DNA of 33,409 nt. Origin: Thermoleophilia bacterium. Its GTDB lineage: Bacteria > Actinomycetota > Thermoleophilia > Gaiellales > SKUG01. Numbering within the stretch: position 1 is the stretch's first letter; every line of letters starts with the position of its first letter. The notes beneath the pieces were generated by a model. The model saw only the letters and a program-made list of their open reading frames with translations. It searched no databases and was not told where the DNA came from. The stretch spans positions 1 through 33,409 of the forward strand of contig JAGQUL010000069.1 in the NCBI GenBank assembly GCA_020438525.1, given 5' to 3'. A program made the translations under genes and the position numbers. Positions 1 through 7,824 of this stretch are shown piece after piece.

Positions 1-2322
1 GCGGGCTCGGGCAAGACGCGGGTGCTGACGCGGCGGATCGCGTGGCTGATCGGGCAGCGCGGCGTCCACCCCGGGTCGATCCTGGCGATCACGTTCACCA
101 ACAAGGCCGCTGCGGAGATGCGCGAGCGCGTACGCCAGCTCGTCGGCGACCGCGCCGAGCACATGTGGGTGATGACGTTCCATGCCGCCTGCGCGCGATT
201 CCTGCGCAGCGAGGCGGAGCGGCTCGGCTACCGGTCGAGCTTCACGATCTACGACCAGGGCGACCAGGTGCGGCTGGTCAAGCAATGCCTCGAGGCGCTC
301 GAGAAGGACCCCAAGCGGTTCGCGCCCGCGGCCGTGCACCACGTGATCTCCAACGCCAAGAACCAGCTGCTCGGACCGGTCGAGTACCGCAACCAGGTCA
401 GCGACTTCATGGAGGAGACCGTCGCCGAGGTCTACGAGCTCTACGACACGCGACTCAGGGCCTCCAACGCGATGGACTTCGACGACATGCTGCGCTACGC
501 GGTGCTGCTGCTCGAGCAGCACGACGACGTGCGCGAGCGCTGGCAGAAGCGATTCCGCTTCATCATGGTCGACGAGTACCAGGACACCAACCACGCCCAG
601 TACCGCATGCTGCGCGCGCTGGCCGGCGAGCATCACAACGTGATGTGCGTGGGCGACGCGGACCAGTCGATCTACTCATGGCGCGGCGCCGACATCCGCA
701 ACATCACGAGCTTCGAGGAGGACTATCCCGACGCGAAGGTGGTGGTGCTCGACCTCAACTACCGGTCGACGAGCCACATCCTCGAGGCCGCGAACGCAGT
801 GGTCCGCCACAACGAGCAGCGGCTCGACAAGGACCTCAAGGCGGTGCTGGGGGAGGGCGAGCCGGTCCGGGTGGTCGGGGTCGAGGACGAGCACGCAGAG
901 GCTCGCTTCGTGGTGGACCAGATCGAGCAGGCGATGCAGGACGGGCGATCGCACGGCGACGTTGCGGTGTTCTACCGGACCAACGCCCAGAGCCGCGTGC
1001 TCGAGGACCTGCTCACGCGCACGGGACGGCCGTACCAGGTGATCGGTGGTCCGAAGTTCTACGAGCGCGCGGAGATCAAGGACGCGCTCGCGTACCTGCA
1101 GGTGCTCGTGAATCCCGACGACTCGCTCAGCCTGCAGCGGATCGTGAACGTGCCCAAGCGCGGCATCGGCGACACGACCGTCGCGAAGCTGCGCAGCTAC
1201 GCCGACACGTATGGCGAGACGCTCAGCGAGGCGGTGCGCCAGGCCGGCATGGAGGGCTCGATCAACGCCGGCACGCTCAAGAAGCTCAACGACTTCACGG
1301 CGCTCGTCGATTCGATGCGCCAGTTCAGCGAGCAGGCCGACACGGTCGCCGAGACGATCGAGCACGTGTACGAGACGAGTGGGATCACAGCGGCGCTGCA
1401 GGCAGAGGACACGATCGAGTCGCAGGGGCGGCTCGAGAACCTCGGCGAGCTCGTGAACGTCGCGCGCGAGTATGACGCGCTCGAGCCGGGCGGCCGCCTG
1501 GCCGAGTTCCTGCAGGCGCTGTCGCTGCAGAGCCAGGCCGACGACATCGAGTCGAGCGGCGGCCAGATCACGCTCATGACCATCCACAATGCCAAGGGCC
1601 TCGAGTACCCGGTGGTATTCATCACCGGCATGGAGGAGGGGCTGTTCCCCCACTCCCGCTCGATCCAGGACGGCGACGTGGAGGAGGAACGTCGGCTCGC
1701 ATACGTCGGCATCACGCGTGCCCGCGAACAGCTCACGCTCGTCTACGCCCAATCGCGCAGCGTGTTCGGCAGGCGCCAGTACAACGTGCCCAGCCGGTTC
1801 CTCGACGAGCTGCCCGACGAGCACGTCGAGCGCAGCGACCAGGGCAGCAGCGGCGCGTTCGACGGGCGCGGCGCGAGCGCGTGGGGTCGCGGTGGTGGCA
1901 GCGGTTCGTCATGGGGCAGCGGGCTCGACGACGGCGGCAGCGCGTACGGCGCGAGCGGCTGGAAGCAGTCACGCGGTCGACAGGGTGGCCAGCGCCGCGC
2001 CGGTGGCGGCGACGAGTTCGGCGCGACCTTCGGTGCCAAGGCCGGATCGTCGGGCAGCAAGGGCTGGGGCTCGAGCGACGGCACGAGCGCCTCAGGCGCG
2101 AGCGGGATGCTCTTCGGCGCCGGTGCCGATTCCGGTGCGCACAAGCGCAAGGTGCCGCGTGCCGCAGCCCCGCCGATTGCGGTGGGCGACCGTGTGCGAC
2201 ACGGCACCTTCGGTGAAGGCGTGGTGCTCGACCACGACGGCGGCGACATGGCCGTGATCCGCTTCGAGGACGGCTCCGAGCGTCGACTGATGCTCAGCTA
2301 CGCGCCGATCGAGAAGCTCTAG
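1..2322 (+). CDS. pcrA: ATP-dependent DNA helicase PcrA/UvrD (5' truncated by window)
   Basis: Superfamily 1A 3'-5' DNA helicase acting in repair and in removal of stalled complexes. The reading frame is open from base 1, which falls inside the Walker A motif (AGSGKT), so roughly the first 30-50 residues lie outside. Visible motifs in order: Ia (ITFTNKAA), II (DEYQDTN, about visible residue 191), III (GDADQSIYSWRGAD), IV (NYRSTSHI), V (TIHNAKGLEYPVVF) and VI (RLAYVGITRAREQL). The C-terminal 45 residues (GDRVRHGTFGEGVV onward) match the Tudor-like domain by which PcrA contacts RNA polymerase. Between motif VI and that domain is a linker of about 105 residues that is extremely Gly/Ser-rich and so probably disordered; linkers vary in the family but this one is long. 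Family assignment is secure; PcrA rather than another UvrD paralogue is inferred from the C-terminal domain. Confidence 0.94.
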   Translation, partial: AGSGKTRVLTRRIAWLIGQRGVHPGSILAITFTNKAAAEMRERVRQLVGDRAEHMWVMTFHAACARFLRSEAERLGYRSSFTIYDQGDQVRLVKQCLEALEKDPKRFAPAAVHHVISNAKNQLLGPVEYRNQVSDFMEETVAEVYELYDTRLRASNAMDFDDMLRYAVLLLEQHDDVRERWQKRFRFIMVDEYQDTNHAQYRMLRALAGEHHNVMCVGDADQSIYSWRGADIRNITSFEEDYPDAKVVVLDLNYRSTSHILEAANAVVRHNEQRLDKDLKAVLGEGEPVRVVGVEDEHAEARFVVDQIEQAMQDGRSHGDVAVFYRTNAQSRVLEDLLTRTGRPYQVIGGPKFYERAEIKDALAYLQVLVNPDDSLSLQRIVNVPKRGIGDTTVAKLRSYADTYGETLSEAVRQAGMEGSINAGTLKKLNDFTALVDSMRQFSEQADTVAETIEHVYETSGITAALQAEDTIESQGRLENLGELVNVAREYDALEPGGRLAEFLQALSLQSQADDIESSGGQITLMTIHNAKGLEYPVVFITGMEEGLFPHSRSIQDGDVEEERRLAYVGITRAREQLTLVYAQSRSVFGRRQYNVPSRFLDELPDEHVERSDQGSSGAFDGRGASAWGRGGGSGSSWGSGLDDGGSAYGASGWKQSRGRQGGQRRAGGGDEFGATFGAKAGSSGSKGWGSSDGTSASGASGMLFGAGADSGAHKRKVPRAAAPPIAVGDRVRHGTFGEGVVLDHDGGDMAVIRFEDGSERRLMLSYAPIEKL

Positions 2323-2391
2323 CAGCACGGCTTGATCGCACGTTCAAGGTTCCTTCACGGGGCCTTCATGCGCGGCGGATAGAAGACGGGC

Positions 2392-2622
2392 ATGGCAGCA
2401 AACGTGGCATCCACCACCGCCCATCAGCCGTCGCTCGCACTGCCGGTGCGGGTACGCCGACCGCGACCGCGCATGGTGCTCGCGCTCGTGATCCTGCTCG
2501 TCGTCGCGCTCTGCGCGGCGGCACCGGAGCAGGTCGCGAGCGCAGCCAACGCGGCGTGCACGGTCGGCAACCCGGACACCGTCACCTGCGGCGAGGCGCT
2601 CGTGCTGCTCGGCTACCCCTGA
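2392..2622 (+). CDS. Possible small exported or membrane-anchored peptide
   Basis: A 76-residue frame with a basic N-terminal region (VRVRRPRPR), a hydrophobic stretch (MVLALVILLVVALCAAA) and a short tail with two cysteines, which looks like a signal or anchor sequence followed by a small extracytoplasmic part. No family is recognised. There is no clear Shine-Dalgarno sequence; a TAGAAG box ends 6 bases before the ATG, resembling the leaderless arrangement of several neighbours. It ends at the hairpin at 2616-2661. It could instead be a chance frame in GC-rich DNA; composition alone does not decide. Confidence 0.42.
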   Translation: MAANVASTTAHQPSLALPVRVRRPRPRMVLALVILLVVALCAAAPEQVASAANAACTVGNPDTVTCGEALVLLGYP

Positions 2623-2661
2623 CCGGTCGTGGCGCCTGGGGAGGCGCCCGACGGTCGGGGG
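2616..2661. terminator. Hairpin between convergent genes, probable bidirectional terminator
   Basis: A C-rich arm starting CCCCTGACCGG pairs with a G-rich arm ending CGGTCGGGGG, with an inner perfect GGCGCC/GGCGCC stem and a TGGGGA loop. The stem is about 19 base pairs with two bulges. It lies exactly between the plus-strand small peptide frame and the minus-strand lipase gene. There is no T-run, so termination is inferred from position and stem strength. Confidence 0.55.
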
Positions 2662-2675
2662 ATTCGAGCAGCCAT

Positions 2676-3518
2676 TCAGCGACGCAGCGACGACAGCGCG
2701 GTACGAGCCGCGGCGGCATCGCCGCCGTCGAGCAGCAGGATCCGAGCGGCCTCGTAGGCCTTGTTGCTCGTGTGGAACATCCCGAAGTGGTTCGGGCCGA
2801 GCCCGCCCGGCCGGTCCGACTCGACCGGAATGTTGAGCGCACCCTGCAGCCACCCGGACGGCGGCGTGACGATCATGTCGATCGTGCGCGAGAAGATCGA
2901 CGCGTACCGCGGGGCACGCGGATCGTTCCCGCGACGTAGCGCGTCGTCGTCCTGCATCGTTCGCCTGACCAGGTCGCTGCCCTCGAGCAGCTGAACGCCA
3001 GCGATCGGGATCGCGTTGCGGATCAGGTCGATGCCCTTGAACGCGTCGTAGAGCCAGTTGATGCCCACGCCGCTGTGCGGGGTGGCGAGCGAGATCAGCC
3101 GGTCGACGCTGCCGAGCGCGCCGAGCCTGGCAACGGCCATCCGTGCCAGCAACCCGCCTTCGGAGAAGCCGATCACGTCGACCTTCGACCGTCCGGTCCG
3201 CCGCTTCACGTCGGCGATGAAGTTCGCCACGGCCTGCGCCGATTCGTCCATGTCGCCCAGCCCGGTCGTCGGTGGGTCGAATACGAACACCTGGAATCCG
3301 TCCGCGATCAGCGACCGGTACCACTCGTCCCAGCCGCTTGGAGCGTTCGCGAATCCACCCACGAGCACGACCGGATCCCGGTCGCGAACGTTCTCTCCCG
3401 TCGGTGCAAGCGGCGTGCCCAGACGCGCCGGCATCGGGAAGAGGTGTTCGAAGGCCAACAGTCCCTGGACCAGGACCGTGTCCACGATGCTCCCCAACGT
3501 ACCTCCCACGCAGGACAT
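2676..3518 (-). CDS. Alpha/beta-hydrolase lipase/esterase
   Basis: A protein of about 280 residues with the alpha/beta-hydrolase order of motifs: oxyanion-type strand DPVVLVGGFANAPSGW (about residue 48), nucleophile elbow GFSEGG with Ser119, then LISLATPHSGVG, as in actinobacterial triacylglycerol lipases of the EstA/LipA-like class. A late His in GPNHFGMFHTS is a candidate catalytic histidine. There is no clear signal peptide, so it may be cytoplasmic or surface-associated; the substrate is unknown. Start: ATG at 3518 is used, but a CAGAAT box overlaps it and a GTG 7 bases after that box (3509) would be a leaderless start; GTG/TTG codons near 3485-3497 behind GGGGAG or GGGAGG are also possible. 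The frame stays open upstream, but that part overlaps the divergent PAP2 gene and looks non-coding. Confidence 0.85.
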   Translation of the reverse strand: MSCVGGTLGSIVDTVLVQGLLAFEHLFPMPARLGTPLAPTGENVRDRDPVVLVGGFANAPSGWDEWYRSLIADGFQVFVFDPPTTGLGDMDESAQAVANFIADVKRRTGRSKVDVIGFSEGGLLARMAVARLGALGSVDRLISLATPHSGVGINWLYDAFKGIDLIRNAIPIAGVQLLEGSDLVRRTMQDDDALRRGNDPRAPRYASIFSRTIDMIVTPPSGWLQGALNIPVESDRPGGLGPNHFGMFHTSNKAYEAARILLLDGGDAAAARTALSSLRR

Positions 3519-3644
3519 TCTGCCTGATCCGCCGGTCGAATGTCGAAGCATCGGGCAATCGGCGCGAACCGCTGGCCGTCCACGGCCGAAGCATGCACGG
3601 CACGACGACGAATCCCGGCGAGGCTCGCTACGATCAGGAACTCC

Positions 3645-4799
3645 ATGGCTCGAGACGAGGACATTCGAACGACACCCACTCGGGCGCGGGGCCTCGGTGC
3701 AGCGGTCGCGCGACGCGCGCATCGATTCGCAGCGGGGTGGACGCGGATGGTCCACCGCTACCCCTACGTCGTGACCTGCGTCGCGCTCACGCTGCTGTTC
3801 CTGGGCCTCGCGCAGGCAACGTCGATGCACATCGGCGTGCCGATCCGCGATCCCGAGGGGACCCTGCTCGGACGCCGCATGATCGGACCGGTGCTGCTGA
3901 TGGTCCTGTTCGCGTACCTGGATTCCCTGCGCCGCGCGTGGCGGCTGAAGCGTGGCGGCACCACCGGCCGGCTGCCGATGCTGTCGGTGCGCGTGTTCCT
4001 CGATCGCTGGTGGTGGAAGCGGCTGCTGCTGGCGATCATCGGTTTCATGAGCTTCGCGTTCACGTACCTCGCGTACCGCAACCTCAAGAGCTTCGTGTCG
4101 CTGATCGACTACCGCACCTACGATCCGCAGATGCTCGCGATCGACCGGTGGCTCGCGTTCGGCAACGACCCGGGCAACGTGCTGCACGAGCTGCTCGGCA
4201 CCGGCGTCGCCGCACAGGTGCTCAGCTGGGTGTACCTGATCTACATCCCGCTCGTGGCGATCACGGTGTCGGCGGCGCTCGCGTTCGTCGAGCGGATGCG
4301 CGAGGCGTACGTCTTCGTCGCGACGTACATGTGGTGCTGGATCCTCGGCACCGCGTCGTACTACGCCATCCCGACGCTCGGACCGTTCGCATCACGAGAA
4401 CGGATCTTCGAGGACCTGCCGTACACGAACGTCGCACGCCTGCAGAAGGCGCTCATCGACAATCGCATCGAGCTGCACGCCGACAACGTCGGCGACATCG
4501 TGGTCGGCGGCATCGCCGGGTTCGCGAGCCTGCACGTCGGCGTGGTGGTCGCCGTGATCATGCTGATGCGCTACTACCGCCAGCGCACGCTCTTCTACAT
4601 CTCGCTGGCGTTCCTCGTGCCGACCACCTTCGCCACCATCTACTTCGGATGGCACTTCATCGTCGACGACCTCGCGGGCGTGTTCGTCGGCTGGTTCGCG
4701 TTCGTGCTCGGCCGCGCCACCGTGTACCCGCGGATCCTGCTGGTCTGGCGCAGGCGCGCCGCGGAGGCCGCCGAGGTCGCCACGCCCCGCCACGTCTGA
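3645..4799 (+). CDS. PAP2-superfamily integral membrane phosphatase/transferase
   Basis: A 384-residue multi-pass membrane protein. After a short basic N-terminus there is a hydrophobic segment at about residues 40-60, several more through the middle, and the active-site segment near the C-terminus: AGFASLHVGV (His297) and YFGWHFIVDDLAG (His337, Asp341). These match the last two motifs of the PAP2/inositolphosphotransferase family, in which one histidine forms a phospho-enzyme. Likely substrates are lipid phosphates or phospholipid head groups; the arrangement resembles the Aur1/Ipt1-like PAP2 subfamily, but the substrate is not readable. The ATG at 3645 has AGGAA four bases upstream and a TACGAT -10-like box 10 bases upstream. 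It is divergent from the lipase gene. Confidence 0.88.
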   Translation: MARDEDIRTTPTRARGLGAAVARRAHRFAAGWTRMVHRYPYVVTCVALTLLFLGLAQATSMHIGVPIRDPEGTLLGRRMIGPVLLMVLFAYLDSLRRAWRLKRGGTTGRLPMLSVRVFLDRWWWKRLLLAIIGFMSFAFTYLAYRNLKSFVSLIDYRTYDPQMLAIDRWLAFGNDPGNVLHELLGTGVAAQVLSWVYLIYIPLVAITVSAALAFVERMREAYVFVATYMWCWILGTASYYAIPTLGPFASRERIFEDLPYTNVARLQKALIDNRIELHADNVGDIVVGGIAGFASLHVGVVVAVIMLMRYYRQRTLFYISLAFLVPTTFATIYFGWHFIVDDLAGVFVGWFAFVLGRATVYPRILLVWRRRAAEAAEVATPRHV

Positions 4800-4818
4800 G
4801 CGCGGCGCACCGGTCGGC

Positions 4819-6237
4819 TCAGGCGACCAGGTCGCCGGGGCGCTTCCAGCCCGGGCGCTTCCAGCCGGGAACCTCGGTGCCCGGGCGCTTCCAGCCGGGG
4901 CGCTTCCAGCCGGGCTGCTCGGTGGCCATCGTCGACCCCTCGGCCGCGTCCTCGAGCCCGACCCACGGCACCGACTCGCGCGGCATGCCGAGGCCGTCGA
5001 TGATCGCGCCGACCGACTCCGGACGCATCCACCCGGAATCCGGTCCGTACGGAAGCGGCGTGCCACGCTCGAGCGCGGCGATGTTCGCGACCCCCTGCGA
5101 TCGCGGCAGCGGCGTGCCGTCGCGGTGGGTCACCAGCTGCACGCGCAGCGTCGCCCCCAGCTCGAGGTCGGCTCGCTCCTGCGCCACGTATGCGTCGTAC
5201 TCCTCGGCGTCGACCCGCTTCGATTCCACGCGCCATGCGTCGTCGGACTCGCGCCACAGGTCGCCGATCTCGTCGGCGCTCATCGGGATCCCGACCGGCA
5301 TGTCCTTCGACCAGTCGAGCAGCGCGTCGTGCGCCTCGCCCGAGAGGCTCGCGTCGGTGTGGTCGAGCGTCCCGTCGTCGTGCTGGCGGGCATGCACTGC
5401 CTCGTGCACGCCGATCAGCGAGCCGATCTTCAGCAGCTCGTCCACGTCGCCGCTCGCGTCGAGGTCGTCGAGCTTCCCGGGCACGACCGATCCGTGCGCG
5501 TCGAGCATCCCCTGGAGCTCGAGCCGCTCCGCGATCGAGCCGGCCCGCTGGGCCATCGATCGCGAGACGAGGATCCTGTCGCTCGCCTGGTCGTAGCCGG
5601 CGTTGCCCGACAGCTCGGCATCGGCCACGACCGTGACCCGCTCGGGGTCGTCGAGCAGATCCACGACCTTGGTGTCGGCACCCATCGCGTGCATCACGTC
5701 CGCCACTGCGTTCAGGCCACGCTGCTCGCGGATGCGCGCATCCACGTCGGCGACCGCGCCTGCCGCGGCGCTGCCGAGCTGGCGCTCGTTCTGCTTCAGC
5801 TCCGCCCGCTGGTGCTCGAGCACGCCGATCGCTGCATCGCGTCCGCCGACGTGCGCGCCGTCGCGGCGCGTGCGGCTCGTTCGCGACGGTCCGATCACGC
5901 CGTCTCCGAACTGCGCGGACATGATCGCCTCGGCCGACTCCATCGGGGTCAGGTCGCTGCGTCCGGTGACCGCCTGTGCGAGCGCGGCGCCGTTCTCGAT
6001 CGAGGGCATCTTCGAGGTGATCCGCCGCTTCGGCTTGGCATCCTGCTCGATCGCGGCGCGGTCCTCGCGCTCGAGCGCATCGGCAGTCCTGTTCGTGCGC
6101 GTGTCAGGGGTCGCGGTGGGGGTGGGCTCGCCGGTCGCGGCGTCGTCGTTCGACGGCGTCGACGGTCGACGCCTGCTCAGCGGTACGTGTTCGACGACTC
6201 GGGTGCTCGTCGGCGTGCTCACGCTGCCTGCGGCCAT
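4819..6237 (-). CDS. Unknown protein with HEAVH zinc motif and C-terminal PGWKR repeats
   Basis: A 472-residue protein not assigned to a named family. Residues 1-80 are low-complexity (Ser/Thr/Pro/Arg). About 100-250 is charged and helical. The middle has GVHEAVHARQ (His278, His282), an HExxH zinc-binding motif like that of gluzincins and of DUF4157-type domains, and an upstream segment (DRILVSRSMAQR) suggests a protease-like core. A third metal ligand is not obvious; Glu-rich stretches at GEAHDALLDW and DAEEYDAYVAQERAD follow. The last 35 residues are tandem PGWKR pentapeptides (see repeat at 4834-4914). The ATG at 6237 has GGAGGGGG 8 bases upstream. No signal peptide or membrane segment is seen. 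It could be a peptidase, a toxin-like effector, or a structural protein retaining a zinc fold. It stands alone, convergent with PAP2. Confidence 0.8.
   Translation of the reverse strand: MAAGSVSTPTSTRVVEHVPLSRRRPSTPSNDDAATGEPTPTATPDTRTNRTADALEREDRAAIEQDAKPKRRITSKMPSIENGAALAQAVTGRSDLTPMESAEAIMSAQFGDGVIGPSRTSRTRRDGAHVGGRDAAIGVLEHQRAELKQNERQLGSAAAGAVADVDARIREQRGLNAVADVMHAMGADTKVVDLLDDPERVTVVADAELSGNAGYDQASDRILVSRSMAQRAGSIAERLELQGMLDAHGSVVPGKLDDLDASGDVDELLKIGSLIGVHEAVHARQHDDGTLDHTDASLSGEAHDALLDWSKDMPVGIPMSADEIGDLWRESDDAWRVESKRVDAEEYDAYVAQERADLELGATLRVQLVTHRDGTPLPRSQGVANIAALERGTPLPYGPDSGWMRPESVGAIIDGLGMPRESVPWVGLEDAAEGSTMATEQPGWKRPGWKRPGTEVPGWKRPGWKRPGDLVA
4834..4914 (-). repeat. In-gene 15-base tandem repeat encoding PGWKR pentapeptides
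   Basis: Four copies of CGCTTCCAGC (plus strand) begin at 4841, 4856, 4886 and 4901, so the spacing is 15, 30 and 15 bases. In the minus-strand gene they encode PGWKR twice, then PGTEV, then PGWKR twice, then PG. Everything keeps a five-residue PGxxx period. The tail is strongly cationic and aromatic and runs almost to the stop codon. Confidence 0.9.
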
Positions 6238-6407
6238 GCGCGGTTCCCCCTCCAACGGCATCCGGTGGCGGCAACGGCGTGTTTCGGCGCACGACGTCGA
6301 CGGATGCCAGCTCCTGCAACAGCTCCACCGTACGACGGGTATCGAAATGACGCAACCACCAGTCGTGGCGGGCGTTTCCAGCACACCTTCCCGGGCAGGA
6401 AGCACGC

Positions 6408-7796
6408 ATGACGACGACGACCGGCGAGATCACCGTGACATCCCCGTTCGATGGGCGCGAACTGGGCAGCGTGCCGTCGCACGACGAGGCGCACGTGCAG
6501 CGATGCATCGGCGTGGCGGAACACGCACGGTCGAGCAGCGTTCCGCAGCCCCACGAGCGAGCCGAGGTGCTCGAGCGGGCGGTCGTGCTGCTCGGCGAGC
6601 GCGCCGACGCGTTCGCGGAGTCGATCAGCGCGGAGGCCGGCAAGCCGATCACCATCGCGGCAGGCGAGGTCGAGCGAGCCATCGACACGCTCCGCTACGC
6701 GGCGATCGAGGCCCGAACGCTCGCCGGCGACGTGGTGCCGATGGCCGGCACCTCGGCGGGGGCCGGAACGGTCGGGATCACGCTGCGGCTCCCCGTGGGC
6801 GTCGTGGCCGCGATCACGCCGTTCAACTTCCCGCTCAACCTCGTCGTGCACAAGCTCGCACCCGCGATCGCCGCCGGGTGCCCGATCGTCCACAAGCCGG
6901 CGAGCGCCACACCGCTCACGAGCGTGCTGCTGCACGAGCTGCTGCGCGACGCCGGACAGGATCCCGACCGCCTGCACCTGGTCACCGGCAGCGGTCGCAC
7001 GGTCGGCGACGCGCTCGTCGTGGATCCGCGCATCCGGCACATCAGCTTCACCGGATCGAGCGAGGTCGGGTGGGCGTTGCCCCGCCGCGCCCATCGGGCA
7101 CGCGTCTCGCTCGAGCTGGGCAACTCCACCCCGCTGCTCGTGTTCGACGACGCCGACCTCGACGCCGCAGTCGACGCGGCGGCTCGCTTCGGATACGCGT
7201 TCGCCGGACAGTCGTGCATCGCGGTGCAGCGCCTGCTGGTGCAGCGGCCGGTGTACGACGACGTGGTGGAGCGCATGACGGAGGCGGTGTCGAAGATCGC
7301 GTTCGGCGACCCGTCCGACCCCGACGTGGCGTGCGGCCCGGTGATCGACTCCGACGCCCGCGACACGGTCCTCGCCCGCATCCGCGACGCGGTCGACGCC
7401 GGCGCCCGGCTCGTCACCGGTGGCGACCACGACGGCAACGTGATCGAGCCGGCCCTGCTCGTCGACGTCGATCCACGGCTCGACGTGTCGTGTGCCGAGC
7501 TGTTCGGACCCGCAGTGGTCATGACCCCGTTCGACGACGAGCCCGAGGCAGTCGCGCTCGCCAACGGCACCCCGTACGGCCTGCAGGCCGGGGTGTTCAC
7601 CAGCAACGTCAGCCGCGCGATCCGCGTGGCCGAGCAGCTCGAGTTCGGCGGCGTGACGGTCAACGTTCCGCCGACGTTCCGCAGCGACCAGATGCCGTAC
7701 GGCGGGACCAAGCAGTCCGGCAACACCAAGGAGGGCCCACGCTGGGCCGTCCGCGAGCTCACCGAGGAGCGCCTCGTGCTGCTCGGGCGTGGTTGA
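6408..7796 (+). CDS. NAD(P)-dependent aldehyde dehydrogenase
   Basis: A 462-residue aldehyde dehydrogenase superfamily enzyme that oxidises an aldehyde to the acid (or acyl group) with NAD(P)+. Visible features are the oxyanion Asn in TPFNFPLN, the cofactor-binding FTGSSEVG, the general base Glu236 in LELGNSTP (usually ELGGKSP), the nucleophile Cys270 in FAGQSCIA, and EELFGP-like AELFGPAV. The length is near the usual 470-500. The pattern is closest to the lactaldehyde/phosphonoacetaldehyde-type clade, but the substrate cannot be read. The ATG has AGGAAG about 6 bases upstream. It is followed after 28 bases by the M32 peptidase, which seems to have its own promoter. Confidence 0.93.
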   Translation: MTTTTGEITVTSPFDGRELGSVPSHDEAHVQRCIGVAEHARSSSVPQPHERAEVLERAVVLLGERADAFAESISAEAGKPITIAAGEVERAIDTLRYAAIEARTLAGDVVPMAGTSAGAGTVGITLRLPVGVVAAITPFNFPLNLVVHKLAPAIAAGCPIVHKPASATPLTSVLLHELLRDAGQDPDRLHLVTGSGRTVGDALVVDPRIRHISFTGSSEVGWALPRRAHRARVSLELGNSTPLLVFDDADLDAAVDAAARFGYAFAGQSCIAVQRLLVQRPVYDDVVERMTEAVSKIAFGDPSDPDVACGPVIDSDARDTVLARIRDAVDAGARLVTGGDHDGNVIEPALLVDVDPRLDVSCAELFGPAVVMTPFDDEPEAVALANGTPYGLQAGVFTSNVSRAIRVAEQLEFGGVTVNVPPTFRSDQMPYGGTKQSGNTKEGPRWAVRELTEERLVLLGRG

Positions 7797-7812
7797 TGCG
7801 CCCGCGAAGCGA

Positions 7813-7818
7813 TAGCAT
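7813..7818 (+). promoter_or_regulatory. -10-like box (TAGCAT) of a probable leaderless M32 gene
   Basis: TAGCAT ends 6 bases before the ATG at 7825 and there is no purine-rich ribosome-binding sequence between the two genes. Transcription would start at or beside the ATG. A well-placed -35 box is not evident. Confidence 0.4.
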
Positions 7819-7824
7819 CGGCCA

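Noticed and set aside
3519..4187. Upstream continuation of the lipase frame
   Set aside because: This part overlaps the divergent PAP2 gene, and its translation (Gln/His/Arg-rich) has no lipase character.
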